From assembly GCA_916048095.2 (NCBI GenBank), contig OU696589.1, positions 7,641,683 to 7,705,682 of the forward strand: a stretch of 64,000 nucleotides of DNA, given 5' to 3'. The notes beneath the pieces were generated by a model. The model was not told the origin of the DNA. It saw only the letters and a list, made by a program, of their open reading frames with translations, and ran no database searches. The translations under genes were made by a program, and so were the position numbers. The DNA comes from Sacculina carcini (taxonomy: Eukaryota > Arthropoda > Thecostraca > Sacculinidae). Every line of letters starts with the position of its first letter. Positions within the stretch are counted from its first letter, which is position 1. Positions 12,469 to 22,339 of the stretch are shown piece after piece.

Positions 12469-12990
12469 TTAAGAAGACTCTGAGGCCAAAGAAAGGAAAT
12501 GTTTGTGCAGCTCAGAGGAGAAAGATGAGTAGGATTTCATTCGGAGGAGGCGAGGAGGAAGTGAATTATAAATGCGGGGTGCAGAAAAAAAGAATGATTT
12601 CGCAGACCAAGTGGATTGGTTCAACGCAGTGGGACAGATTAGAGGAGTAGGATGGCGACGTGAACCAGAAGTAGTGAGCGTAGATAGGACGGGGATGAAG
12701 GGCAGTGAAGGATTTTGTACACCAAACAGCAAATTTTGTAGCGAATTCGGAAATGAGCAGTGAGCCAACCAAGGCGGTGAAGGTGAGCTGAAGTTGGTGT
12801 TTTGGGAGGAAGTTTAAGAACGAAGCGACAGGCAAGGGTGATAATGGATTGTAGATGGCGGATACTTTTGAGGGGAAGGTGAAAAAACAAGGAGTTACAG
12901 TAATCTAGGCGAGTGAAAATGTAAGAATTGACGAGAAGAACATCCGAAGATTCGTCCAAAGAACGTATGGGATACAATTTTCTCAGAATG
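12469..12990 (-). pseudogene. CR1/L2-like LINE reverse transcriptase C-terminal relic
   Basis: Minus-strand frames read as the post-catalytic part of a CR1/L2-type RT: FTRLDYCNSLF, then HLHRLGWLTAHFRIRYKI (about 12700-12930), continuing in a shifted frame with RIYNSLPPRLLRMKSYSSF near the end. These match the usual order LDYCNSLL - LHWLPVRQRI - WNSLP. At least one frameshift and loss of everything upstream make it a dead fragment. Confidence 0.75.
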
Positions 12991-13553
12991 AAGCGGCAAG
13001 AGCGAGTAATTATATATAAAAACACATGCTTGATTATATATAAAAATGACTGTATGCAAAACCATATATAATTTAGCAATATAGCAAAATATAACACATT
13101 CATTAACGTTTCAGGGGATATCACCATAATAGATGATTTTTAGTTATATGCAATTTGCATATATGCCGTTATTTAAAAATGAAAGAGCCGATTCAATTTT
13201 CTGAGATAAACCGATGAAAATATTATTGCTTGTCGTTGGATCAGGATTGTGTTTTTATTGTCGATTCACAGATGCGGTAGATTTGTTTGTATTAATGTGT
13301 TAAATTAGACACTTCAAGTATTAAAACACAGAATGCCTAATATTATAATTCCAATATTAAATTTGATGATTAAATTATAATCCTGATTTGATCGAAGCAG
13401 ACTATGGTTGAAATAAATCATGATTAAAAGCATAATCATTACATATAATGACAACTCATATATCTTGTTGGTTTTTTTAATTCGGATAAATTGAAATAAA
13501 AACGTTGTGCAGAGGCATCAACCCAGAAGGATTATCGCGCCATATCTTGTTGG

Positions 13554-13776
13554 TGTGGTGCGCCACGTGTAACTGCGTCTCGCTCCACCTGGCGGTACCT
13601 GCCAGAAGCGCAGTGACCTGTGTGTCGTGTTGTGTTTCTCGTATTGTGCGTGTTTGATCTTGTGATTATGTTTGTCTGTAATGTCTTGCTCGTCCCTTGT
13701 TGTATGCACAGATACAGTCGGTCCAAAGAACTCGCACTGCTTGCATGTGACGCTTCGTGGCGAGCTAAACGCCACA
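13554..13776 (+). repeat. 5' LTR of the small LTR element
   Basis: Starts TGTGGTGCGCCACG and ends CGCCACA, 223 bp, directly followed by the primer-binding site. Confidence 0.9.
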
Positions 13777-14040
13777 TTGGTGCCCCGAGTGAGGATGGTG
13801 TGATGCTGAGTGAATTTGTTTTGACTGTGTCTCATCTGCCTGTGATTTTGCCTCGTTTTTCCGCGCATCGCCTATCCGTCTGTGTCGCAGCCTACTGTGC
13901 CTCCCTACGAGTGACGCACTATCAGCTGCTGACCAGACGCACCTGCATCACGCCATCCAAGGCCGACTCCGTCCGGTGCCGTACTCAATCGTGTTTTTCT
14001 CCTACGGACGCCGGACGTAAAACCACCGAATAGGAAACGC

Positions 14041-14095
14041 CTGCGCAGCAAGAAGACAACACAATAATATTGCCTCGTCTTCTTGCTGGATGCAG
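14041..14095 (+). other. Stem-loop 1 in the TRIM interior
   Basis: CAGCAAGAAGAC (14046-14057) pairs perfectly with GTCTTCTTGCTG (14077-14088) around a 19-nt loop. An outer CTGC (14041-14044) pairs with GCAG (14092-14095) across a G/GAT internal bulge. Confidence 0.75.
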
Positions 14096-14141
14096 TTTCC
14101 GCTAACCTACGACAAACTTCACCTCACTGAACAGCAAACGT

Positions 14142-14202
14142 CTGCGCAGCAAGGGGTCAACATAATTTCGTCAGGATTGGCTCGACTCCTTGCTGGATGC
14201 AG
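14142..14202 (+). other. Stem-loop 2 in the TRIM interior
   Basis: Same architecture as stem-loop 1: CAGCAAGGGGTC (14147-14158) pairs with GACTCCTTGCTG (14184-14195) with one G-U wobble, and outer CTGC (14142-14145) pairs with GCAG (14199-14202). The inner stem differs from copy 1 on both sides so that pairing is kept. Confidence 0.72.
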
Positions 14203-14400
14203 TTTCTGCTCAACAACCTCGCCACCGAACTGCGCAGCACGAGTTCGACTTCATTGTGTGAAATCTACTTGGCCTCGTGCTGCCGTGCAGTATGGCGCGC
14301 CGGTCTACCATACCGGCGAAGCTTCACCGACATCATCGAAAGTCCGACACCATCATCATCGAAACTCATCAATACCGCTCCGCTTCTGGTGGGGGAGTCC

Positions 14401-14623
14401 TGTGGTGCGCCACGTGTAACTGCGTCTCACTCCACCTGGCGGTACCTGCTAGAAGCGCAGTGACCTGTGTGTCGTGTTGTGTTTCTCGTATTGTGCGTGT
14501 TTGATCTTGTGCGTATGTTTGTCTGTAATGTCTTGCTCGTCCCTTGTTGTATGCACAAATACAGTCGGTCCAAAGAACTCGCACTGCTTGCATGTGACGC
14601 TTCGTGGCGAGCTAAACGCCACA
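14401..14623 (+). repeat. 3' LTR of the small LTR element
   Basis: 223 bp, same length as the 5' LTR, preceded by a polypurine tract and followed by the TTGG target duplication. Confidence 0.9.
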
Positions 14624-14843
14624 TTGGTTTGAATCGCGATGTTCGATTTGTGTAAAATTTGGGGTCCAAAATAGTTGAGAATAATTGATTTAAGCTTAGC
14701 TTCATTGGTATTACTTTGCAGATAACCGGATCTTATGAGCTGCTGCCGTACGTTTGCTCGTGTCCATTCACAACAAATATCTTGTTCAATTATTTTGTAT
14801 ACTTATTCCAGTCACGATCGGTGTGTATTTGAAAGCTGTACAA

Positions 14844-15207
14844 TAAACAAGGTTCACAAATTGACAGCCCAGTAAAACGATTACTTTGTATTATCGAAAT
14901 ACAATGATGGCAATCTGGAAACAAGAAACAACAAAATAGAACAATCATACAAATGATCCCAATGTTACACACACCACAATGAAGCGACATATCTGCAGGT
15001 TATATGAAAATGCTTATTGAGGTGTATAGCGTGTTTACACGATAAAAGTAAGTAAGCATAATATAAAAAATCAATTATAAAGAATACTCACATCAAAGGG
15101 CACATTCGGTAAACACCACACAAAACAAACATACAAGCCACGCTGAACAAGTGTCGCCAGTTATTGTATGGCTGCCAGTTACTGTGTGGCTGCCAGATCA
15201 TTGTTTA
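14844..15207 (-). repeat. 3' LTR (element orientation) of the gypsy-like element
   Basis: 364 bp; its first three bases in element orientation (TAA) supply the stop codon of the gag-pol frame. Confidence 0.93.
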
Positions 15208-18200
15208 TCTCCTCTCCCCCTTGAGATCGTTAGCAACATCACCTACCACATAATCACGATAGCGGGAAGTGGTACCGCGACCCTGGCGGTTTGAACGACG
15301 TAGGGGAGAAGTTTGGTTTTGGTAACGATCTGATAAGAGTTCGGGCGCTAGCGACTCTGAGCAGTCGGGCGTGGACGGAGAATCCGTATCGGCAGGTTCC
15401 TCACTCGGCTGGCGTGCTGAGGGGCACGGAGAGGCCACACGGAAAGATGACGTGGAAGGGTGTGAGTCTCTGGATTGTTGTGTGTGTCGATAAGCCATCG
15501 GTTGCGTGGTCGGGTGTGTATCCGCGGCACCGGGAAGGTGAAAGGATGGGCTTACCAGGTTTCTGGCGAACAAAGCCGAGAAATTCATCGGTGTAAATCG
15601 GCGTAGAAATTGGCGGTTGCGGATGGTGATGCGACCAGAGCCGTCCACACGAACTACATATTGGTGGTGCTGGCGGACTTCGATGACAATACCGGAACGG
15701 TCCCAACGACGACTCCGGGATCCCGTTTGGTTCTGTATGTATACAGAATCTCCGACTTTGAGTGGTGACAATGTTTGAGTGTGTGCAGAGAGATGTTCAC
15801 GTGCTCGCGCGTGCCTTCTAGCCAGTGCCAATTCACGATGATGGGCTGTGAATTGCCACACCGGCGAGGTCTGGAGCTTGGAGGGATCTGACGGAGTGAA
15901 ATCTCTCAATTGGCGACCAAAGACGATTTGCGCCGGTGACATTCTGGTGTCTTGATCAGGGGTGTTTTTGTAATTTAGGATTGCGCGGTGGAACGCGTCT
16001 GTATCTAGGCGACCATCTGGTGCGGTGTTTCCTGTTATCAACCGCTTCATGGTCTTGACTCCAAGCTCAGCTCGCGTGTTACTGTGCGGGAAGGCAACAG
16101 AAGACACGCGATGGTGAATGCCCCAGTCACGGAGGAAGTTTTGAGTCTCCCCGGATGTGTACGGCGTTCCACCGTCGGTGGATAGTTCGTCAGGGATTCC
16201 GTAAGTGTGGCAATAAACCTTGAAGGCATTGATGAATTGACGAGCTCCATCACCAGGCTTCACAATCACTACGACGGGCCAGTTCGAATACCGGTCTACA
16301 ATGACAACATATGTGGAGCCGGCATATGTGAAGTAATCCGAGCACACCATTTGAAATGGATACACGGGGTGGACCAATGAAGTTGGAGCCAAATTCGCTT
16401 GGGAGGGAGCCATAGTGTTACATGCGACGCACGCAGCGCGTGTACGTTCAATGTCGCGGGTGAGTCCTGGCCAAAAAACAGATTGCTCAGCCCTCAACGT
16501 CATTGAAGCGACACCTTGATGGGCACTGTGAAGATTCTCTAGGACCGCAGCTCGGAGGCGTGGAGGGATAACAACACGATCTTTGTACAGTACGACGGAA
16601 TCAGCGGAACAGAGATGTTGTCGGAAACGGAAAAAACAGCGCAGAGAATAAGGAGTCGTCTTGTAGACCGTCGGAAATCCTTCTTGGACGTGGTGCAGAA
16701 GTTGCCGCATTGAGGGGTCATGCACAGTCTCATCTTGTACTTGCTGCCATGTGACGGCTCGAACGGTGCTGATAGCGGCGAGATGAGATGTTCCAGTGGT
16801 AGCCATTTCGTCACATGTGGAAGGCAGGGCTGGTGACGTGCCGATGACGGGTAAATCACCGATGTGGAGCACGTCATGACCAAGTGACGATTTCACTGGA
16901 TGTCGGGATGCGGCATCTGCCGCTGTGTTGTTGCGTCCGGCGACGTAGACCATGCGAAAAGAAAAACGCAGTGTTTTTTCCTTCAATCGAAGGAGACGGG
17001 GATTGTCGATGTCTTGCAGTTGTCTGTCTCCAAGAATTTTCAGCAGCGGTTTATGATCAGTGGCTATAATCAAATTGGGACAACCGAGGATGAAATATCG
17101 TGCTTTACATAATGCCTTGACCACGGCTAGACACTCTCCTTCGATGGGTGCGTAGTTGGCCTCAGCAGTGTTGTTGAATTGACCGCCGATATATACAATT
17201 TTCCAGCCGTTGGCGCAACAATCAGGGCGACATGTGGCGCAATGACAATGCTTTTGGCGAAGGATGAATCCAGTGCCATGGCGTGACCAATCAGTAGCGA
17301 GGCATGTGGGCTTACTGATGTCAAACATTTTCACGCCGTGTCGAATGGAATTGATGATGTCACGCTTTGTAGATTCTAATAATTGCTGGAGAGCATCGTC
17401 CCAGTAGAAAACCATCTTGGGCTTCAGCAGATCTCTGAAGGGTTGGAGAGCTTCGGTTCTGGACAAGGCATATGAAGCTTGGTTGACCAAGCCGTACCAG
17501 GCTCGTACGTCCGTAATATATACGGGCGTTGGAAAATGTTGAATAGATTGAATATATTCATCGGTTGGGCGCACAGAGTCCTGAGATATTATAAACCCGG
17601 CAAATTTCACCTCTTCACGGGCGAATTGGAATTTTTTAGGGTTTAAGACAATCCCGTGTTGGCCACATCGTGACAGGAACTCACATGTGCGATGGAAGTT
17701 GGTGACGATGTCTGGCGTCCACAGAAGTGTATCGTCAATACATTTGGTCTTGTCGGGTATGTCAGCAATGATGTTATCGAATCTATGCGTGTAGGCGTCG
17801 CCAGCTGCAAGGTAACCCTGAGGTGCTGTGCAGTACCGATAGCGTCCCCACGGTGTGATGAACGTTGTGAGATGACGGTCATCTACGTGGATGGGCACGC
17901 TATGATAGCCGTTCCAAGCGTCAAGAACTGTCTTGATGTTGTTACTCGGGACGGACGCTGCCTGGTGAAACGGAGGAGCCGTGTAGTGGGTTTGGCGAAG
18001 AGACGCGTGGTTAAGCTGCTGGAGATCAACAGTTCGACGAGGTGTGCCGTCTTTTTTGGACACGATAACCATGCGTGAGCACCACGTGACTGGCTCGCCA
18101 ATTGGTAGAGGTTCGACTACACCCAGCCGGACGTCGCGATCGAGATCAGCTTTGACTTGCTTCCGCCAGTGGACAGGTACAGCTATAGGCGTGTGTACGG

Positions 18201-20121
18201 CAAAAGGCTGAGCGTTTGGATCGACGTACAATCGCAATGGGGGACCGGCCATGTGCGGCAACGGCTGATGCTCGCAGACGTTAAAGGTGCTGGATGCATA
18301 ATACCGTAAAATCCATTTCTCCAGCTCTTCTCTGTTGTCGGACGTGAGAGGGAGTGGCGGAGTGCTGGGTGGTGCAGGAGCAAGCTGGCGTCGCGGGCAG
18401 TCACAATTTTGAGTTTTGTCGGCCGCATAACAGCTAGCGGGAAGTGCCAGCGGATGGGTATCAATACGGTCGTTGTCGGTAGCAGGTGATGACACGGCAG
18501 ATGCATTGAAGGCAAGAGGCGTGTCAGAATGAGCTGATGTTGACACCGTGTGAGCTGGTGTCGTTCGATTGGGAGTGTCATGGGTCACTCCACTGCACAT
18601 GAGTGACTCACCAATGCATGGGAATGAGCTGGAAATCATGCCAAGCTGTACACATGCACCTCGACTCAAATAGACATGATCCGGATTGTCCGCTTGGATG
18701 TAGCAGAGCTGTTTGGCTGTTCGCACCGTTCCGGTGACATCTGTCGCAGAGAACGTCAAAAACAGCCCACCGAGAATGCGGAGTGGCGATTTATTTGCAC
18801 CGCACAGTTTCTGCTGCACAGGAATCAGGTTGTGTACGCCGAGACCTAGTTGGTGGAGCAAGCCCGTGCCGCCGACTGTTGTTCGAGCGCCTGTGTCGGC
18901 AATGGCCTTCGTGGATACGGAACTCGTTTGTTTACGACATCGTATGCCATACACAGTATAAGCCTCTGGACATGTTTCAACGGACACCAGAACAGATGGG
19001 TCTGGGGCTGATGATGATGCCGTCCAGCCAGTTGTATCATTGAATTCTGAGTGGGGTATCACAAGTTTGTGTTGTTTGGACCCATTTTTCAATGTCTTTG
19101 TGGAGACGTTGGCAAGGATGCCAATGTGGTTCAATAAAACCGCGTCGTGATCGTCTGAGTGCCGTTGGTGCGGGTCAGGCCGCGAACGACATTTATTCGC
19201 GAAATGACCTGCTTTTCCACACTTTTTGCACCTGTGCCGAAAAGCTGGACACTGTTCACGTCGAATTTCTTGCGAAGATCGACTACCGTGACCTTGCTGA
19301 CCACACCAATGACATTCTGCAGAACCATGGGTGGCATCGTCGACGGTGCGTTTTTGGTGCTTGTAAGTGGAAATTTTTTGAATATGGGTGCCTGTAGGTG
19401 GTACCAACGCGGTTGTGTGTTGGAGAGAAGAGTGTGACATTCGACCCGCCTCCTTTAGCGCAACGACTTGAATGACTTTTTCAAGCGGCTGTTTGTCGAC
19501 ATCTGTCATTAGCAACTGCTGTTGGATCTCTGGGTCACTGATCCCTATGCATAGTTGCGCCTTAATTTCTTCATCCGCGTAGGAAGGACGAGCGGTGCAT
19601 TCGGGGGCGTCGCAGGGGACGTGAAACGCACAAACTTCCGCTTGTCCCCGTAAGCGGGCGGCAAAATGGTGTACATCCTCATGTGGCTCTTGCCTCATTT
19701 CACGCATTTCGACGCGTGCTACGACGACACTCAGGGATTTAACAGCCAAACGTTTGATGTGGTCCAAGAATGTAGCCTCGTCTAGGCTGAAGATGGATGA
19801 ACCGAGAACTCTGTGTAGGTTCAGCTGGAGGTCGTCGTCACAACACTCGAGCAGCTCATTGACATGCCGGGATTCGCCAATGTCGGTCATGATTTTGTAC
19901 TGTGTCCATTTACTGAGAAAGAAATTCCAGTGTTCGAGTGAAAGTCCCTTGGAGACCGTTGGTCTTCGTGCCTTCGTGGTGTTACTTGGACGGCTTGGTT
20001 GGACTGAGGCCAGCACTGCTTGAGTTGCTGCCTGAACTACAGAGGAGACGATTTCTTGCAATGCCTCAGGTTTGATGATAATATTACCTTCACCGTCAGT
20101 ACTCGAATGAAGTGCCATCAT
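15205..20121 (-). CDS. Gag-Pol polyprotein of gypsy-like element (1638 aa)
   Basis: A single open frame encoding capsid and all replication enzymes. In order: gag region; two zinc-knuckle-like motifs (about 268-313, the second CKKCGKAGHFANKC); aspartic protease with ADTGA (about 405); reverse transcriptase with a SKKDGTPRRTVD fingers motif and KCIDDTLLW at the active site (about 793; C-I-D-D where most gypsy enzymes have Y-x-D-D); RNase H (ATDHKPL); integrase with an H-H-C-C finger (CVACNTM, about 1220) and the D, D, E residues in CSDYF, STDGG and RAELGVK. The ATG at 20121 uses the last LTR base, and the stop at 15207-15205 is the first codon of the other LTR. No frameshift separates gag and pol. 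The long C-terminal Ser/Pro tail has no recognised domain. Confidence 0.95.
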   Translation of the reverse strand: MMALHSSTDGEGNIIIKPEALQEIVSSVVQAATQAVLASVQPSRPSNTTKARRPTVSKGLSLEHWNFFLSKWTQYKIMTDIGESRHVNELLECCDDDLQLNLHRVLGSSIFSLDEATFLDHIKRLAVKSLSVVVARVEMREMRQEPHEDVHHFAARLRGQAEVCAFHVPCDAPECTARPSYADEEIKAQLCIGISDPEIQQQLLMTDVDKQPLEKVIQVVALKEAGRMSHSSLQHTTALVPPTGTHIQKISTYKHQKRTVDDATHGSAECHWCGQQGHGSRSSQEIRREQCPAFRHRCKKCGKAGHFANKCRSRPDPHQRHSDDHDAVLLNHIGILANVSTKTLKNGSKQHKLVIPHSEFNDTTGWTASSSAPDPSVLVSVETCPEAYTVYGIRCRKQTSSVSTKAIADTGARTTVGGTGLLHQLGLGVHNLIPVQQKLCGANKSPLRILGGLFLTFSATDVTGTVRTAKQLCYIQADNPDHVYLSRGACVQLGMISSSFPCIGESLMCSGVTHDTPNRTTPAHTVSTSAHSDTPLAFNASAVSSPATDNDRIDTHPLALPASCYAADKTQNCDCPRRQLAPAPPSTPPLPLTSDNREELEKWILRYYASSTFNVCEHQPLPHMAGPPLRLYVDPNAQPFAVHTPIAVPVHWRKQVKADLDRDVRLGVVEPLPIGEPVTWCSRMVIVSKKDGTPRRTVDLQQLNHASLRQTHYTAPPFHQAASVPSNNIKTVLDAWNGYHSVPIHVDDRHLTTFITPWGRYRYCTAPQGYLAAGDAYTHRFDNIIADIPDKTKCIDDTLLWTPDIVTNFHRTCEFLSRCGQHGIVLNPKKFQFAREEVKFAGFIISQDSVRPTDEYIQSIQHFPTPVYITDVRAWYGLVNQASYALSRTEALQPFRDLLKPKMVFYWDDALQQLLESTKRDIINSIRHGVKMFDISKPTCLATDWSRHGTGFILRQKHCHCATCRPDCCANGWKIVYIGGQFNNTAEANYAPIEGECLAVVKALCKARYFILGCPNLIIATDHKPLLKILGDRQLQDIDNPRLLRLKEKTLRFSFRMVYVAGRNNTAADAASRHPVKSSLGHDVLHIGDLPVIGTSPALPSTCDEMATTGTSHLAAISTVRAVTWQQVQDETVHDPSMRQLLHHVQEGFPTVYKTTPYSLRCFFRFRQHLCSADSVVLYKDRVVIPPRLRAAVLENLHSAHQGVASMTLRAEQSVFWPGLTRDIERTRAACVACNTMAPSQANLAPTSLVHPVYPFQMVCSDYFTYAGSTYVVIVDRYSNWPVVVIVKPGDGARQFINAFKVYCHTYGIPDELSTDGGTPYTSGETQNFLRDWGIHHRVSSVAFPHSNTRAELGVKTMKRLITGNTAPDGRLDTDAFHRAILNYKNTPDQDTRMSPAQIVFGRQLRDFTPSDPSKLQTSPVWQFTAHHRELALARRHARAREHLSAHTQTLSPLKVGDSVYIQNQTGSRSRRWDRSGIVIEVRQHHQYVVRVDGSGRITIRNRQFLRRFTPMNFSALFARNLVSPSFHLPGAADTHPTTQPMAYRHTQQSRDSHPSTSSFRVASPCPSARQPSEEPADTDSPSTPDCSESLAPELLSDRYQNQTSPLRRSNRQGRGTTSRYRDYVVGDVANDLKGERR

Positions 20122-20484
20122 AAACAAGGTTCACAAATTGACAGCCCAGTAAAACGATTACTTTGTATTATCGAAATACAATGATGGCAATCTGGAAACA
20201 AGAAACAACAAAATAGAACAATCATACAAATGATCCCAATGTTACACACACCACAATGAAGCGACATATCTGCAGGTTATATGAAAATGCTTATTGAGGT
20301 GTATAGCGTGTTTACACGATAAAAGTAAGTAAGCATAATATAAAGAATCAATTATAAAGAATACTCACATCAAAGGGCACATTCGGTAAACACCACACAA
20401 AACAAACATACAAGCCACGCTGAACAAGTGTCGCCAGTTATTGTATGGCTGCCAGTTACTGAGTGGCTGCCAGATCATTGTTTA
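20121..20484 (-). repeat. 5' LTR (element orientation) of the gypsy-like element
   Basis: 364 bp, partner of 14844-15207; it ends directly at the gag-pol start codon, leaving almost no 5' leader between LTR and ATG. Confidence 0.93.
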
Positions 20485-20510
20485 TACAACTTTTGGAAAT
20501 AATGATGAAA

Positions 20511-20516
20511 TTTATT
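20511..20516 (-). terminator. Poly(A) signal of the GPCR-like gene
   Basis: AATAAA on the minus strand, 50 bp past the stop codon at 20567. It supports a genuine 3' end for this single-exon gene. Confidence 0.6.
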
Positions 20517-20566
20517 GATGATATAATGGTATTTGCTGTATTCAACTAGGTGCAAATTATCAACTC

Positions 20567-22339
20567 TCAGAGATTAAGAATGACCGATGATGCTGCTACT
20601 ATCACTGACACCTGTACAGAGAGCAAGTAATGCCGAATTGTTTCGTGAGGCTCATACACTTGCTCGAGGCTGCCCATTATTCGCTCATGTATCGGTTTAA
20701 ACAGCAATACCGTCGATAATGTGTAAGCTAACAATATAATATGCCAGTTTCTGGCCATTTTCTTGATATACTTATACACGATGAGTATGGTGCTTTTTTT
20801 CTCGTAATTTCCACCTGTCATTTTCGCTGAAGGACGCAGGCGATTTTTTCCACTCACTCGTTTGCGTTTTTTTCTGTTTTCTTTAGGTAATTCATATATC
20901 GAAATATCGGAAGATGCTGGTTTGTCGGCTTGCTGACATTGAGAATTTAGATTTCGTCTTTTTTTGAACGTTTTCTCTCGATGTATACCATAGGGTGTTA
21001 CGGGCAATGAATCATCTGCAATATAGCCTTTGCCATCAATCTGCAGTTTTTTGTTTGATTGAACACTTGTTACGCTTATTCTTTCCCAATCCTTGTTTCG
21101 ATCTATACTTGTAGTTGCACAAGATTTTTCTTGACTGCATGCTTGGGCATTTTTCATATCATTGTCATTTTGTTGGTTGCTATTTCTTCTACGAATTGGC
21201 TCTAATAGCTGGCCAGAGTTGGCTATATGTTGCGAGTTATTCCTTGTCCAGGTCATATCTGGAATTTGTCCAATTTGTACTGCTTCTTCACAGCTGTTGT
21301 TGTCAGTTTTACTTTCATTATCTACTTGCGTGATTTTACACTGAATTTTACACGTCTCGTCTAATACGTTCTCTTGAATGTCATCCCTGCGATTCTTGAT
21401 TTCACCGCTGTGTTGTTTTGCATTCTCTGAAATCATATCCTGGTTACATTCGATCAAGTTTGAAACTGCGTGGCGATCATCTGGTAGCTGAACAGCAGGT
21501 AACTGAACTGGATGCATTAGGATGAACTGGGCCAGTGTTGTGATGTTTGCCAGTGGCAACGTAGTGCTGCTGGTGCGACATTCTAAATAACTGGCATGAG
21601 GAGCATATGAAGCAAGTGAACTTGGATTGCAGCTCATTACTTGCGTATTGTGTGGAGTTGGGGCAAGTTGTTGTGTGCTCCATATTGACTGATGTGCTGC
21701 TCCGTCCAGAGTATCAACATCCTCACTAGTTGATGTTTCACTTGACGCACGTCTGTTTGCTTGCTGTTGGATGTTGCTCACCATGTTGATTGTGTAGAGG
21801 CGTCTGCATCGAATCGACATCCACCACACTACCAACAGCACCGCTGTCATATACGTTACGCTCAGCACAAACACCGCTCGTTCAACGCTTTCGTGCTGTG
21901 TTGGTGCTGTCAATAATAGCTTTGTGAGCAGAACTGTGTTGATCAGCCAGCCTGTCCACGTAACGCCAACGATACATGCAGTGCCATTATCACTGCATGT
22001 CTTGCTGATAATTTTGGGACAACGAGCGTTTGCCTGCATTATAAAACAGGAGACCAGACCGGGCAGCACGTGCGTCACACATCCAACCATTGCAGTGTAT
22101 AATGTCCAGCGGTCGTATTCTAGTGGAGCATCGTTGGGCTGCAACAGTTTGGGTGCCAGAAGAACAGTGCTCAAAGTGATCGCAAGCAGCTGAGTGTGGC
22201 GAAGTATCTTACTGCCGAGATTGGGTGCTGGTCGATTGCGATGTAGCACTGTCCTCGACAACCAACTAAATACTGCTGCCAGCGCAAACAACACTGAAAA
22301 CAGTGTAGTGATGACACACAGACTGCTGAACACGTTCAT
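20567..22339 (-). CDS. GPCR-like multipass membrane protein, orphan (590 aa)
   Basis: A single-exon protein with seven predicted hydrophobic segments: about 5-27, 49-66, 79-101, 120-144, 154-176, 533-548 and 571-589. Five segments, a hydrophilic loop of about 355 residues rich in Ser, Asn, Gln and Lys, then two more segments is the layout of a rhodopsin-like receptor with a very long third intracellular loop, common for invertebrate amine or peptide receptors. However, there is no DRY-like motif after segment 3 and no NPxxY in segment 7, so family and ligand are unassigned. The extracellular N-terminus is very short. An in-frame TAG lies just before the ATG, so the start is firm; a poly(A) signal follows the stop. 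It could also be a different multipass family or a gene missing a further exon. Confidence 0.65.
   Translation of the reverse strand: MNVFSSLCVITTLFSVLFALAAVFSWLSRTVLHRNRPAPNLGSKILRHTQLLAITLSTVLLAPKLLQPNDAPLEYDRWTLYTAMVGCVTHVLPGLVSCFIMQANARCPKIISKTCSDNGTACIVGVTWTGWLINTVLLTKLLLTAPTQHESVERAVFVLSVTYMTAVLLVVWWMSIRCRRLYTINMVSNIQQQANRRASSETSTSEDVDTLDGAAHQSIWSTQQLAPTPHNTQVMSCNPSSLASYAPHASYLECRTSSTTLPLANITTLAQFILMHPVQLPAVQLPDDRHAVSNLIECNQDMISENAKQHSGEIKNRRDDIQENVLDETCKIQCKITQVDNESKTDNNSCEEAVQIGQIPDMTWTRNNSQHIANSGQLLEPIRRRNSNQQNDNDMKNAQACSQEKSCATTSIDRNKDWERISVTSVQSNKKLQIDGKGYIADDSLPVTPYGIHREKTFKKRRNLNSQCQQADKPASSDISIYELPKENRKKRKRVSGKNRLRPSAKMTGGNYEKKSTILIVYKYIKKMARNWHIILLAYTLSTVLLFKPIHERIMGSLEQVYEPHETIRHYLLSVQVSVIVAASSVILNL

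Larger units (their letters stand above)
13554..14623 (+). mobile_element. Small non-autonomous LTR element (TRIM-like, 1070 bp)
   Basis: Two 223-bp LTRs (five visible differences) flank a 624-bp interior. Target duplication TTGG lies at 13550-13553 and 14624-14627. A primer-binding site TTGGTGCCCCGAGTGAGG starts at 13777 and a polypurine tract GGGGGAGTCC ends at 14400. The interior encodes no gag or pol and carries two tandem stem-loops (14041-14095, 14142-14202). It must use proteins from an autonomous gypsy-like relative. The 4-bp duplication and primer site match the other plus-strand elements here. Confidence 0.9.
14844..20484 (-). mobile_element. Near-intact Ty3/gypsy-like LTR retrotransposon (5.6 kb)
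   Basis: 364-bp LTRs at 14844-15207 and 20121-20484 differ at two positions by eye and are flanked by a 5-bp target duplication TACAA (14839-14843, 20485-20489). The LTR termini form TAAACAA...TTGTTTA instead of TG...CA. A purine-rich tract (GGGGGAGAGGAGA on the minus strand) abuts the 3' LTR. One uninterrupted gag-pol frame fills the whole interior. Everything points to a recent and possibly still active insertion, 27 bp beyond the poly(A) signal of the neighbouring membrane-protein gene. Confidence 0.95.
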
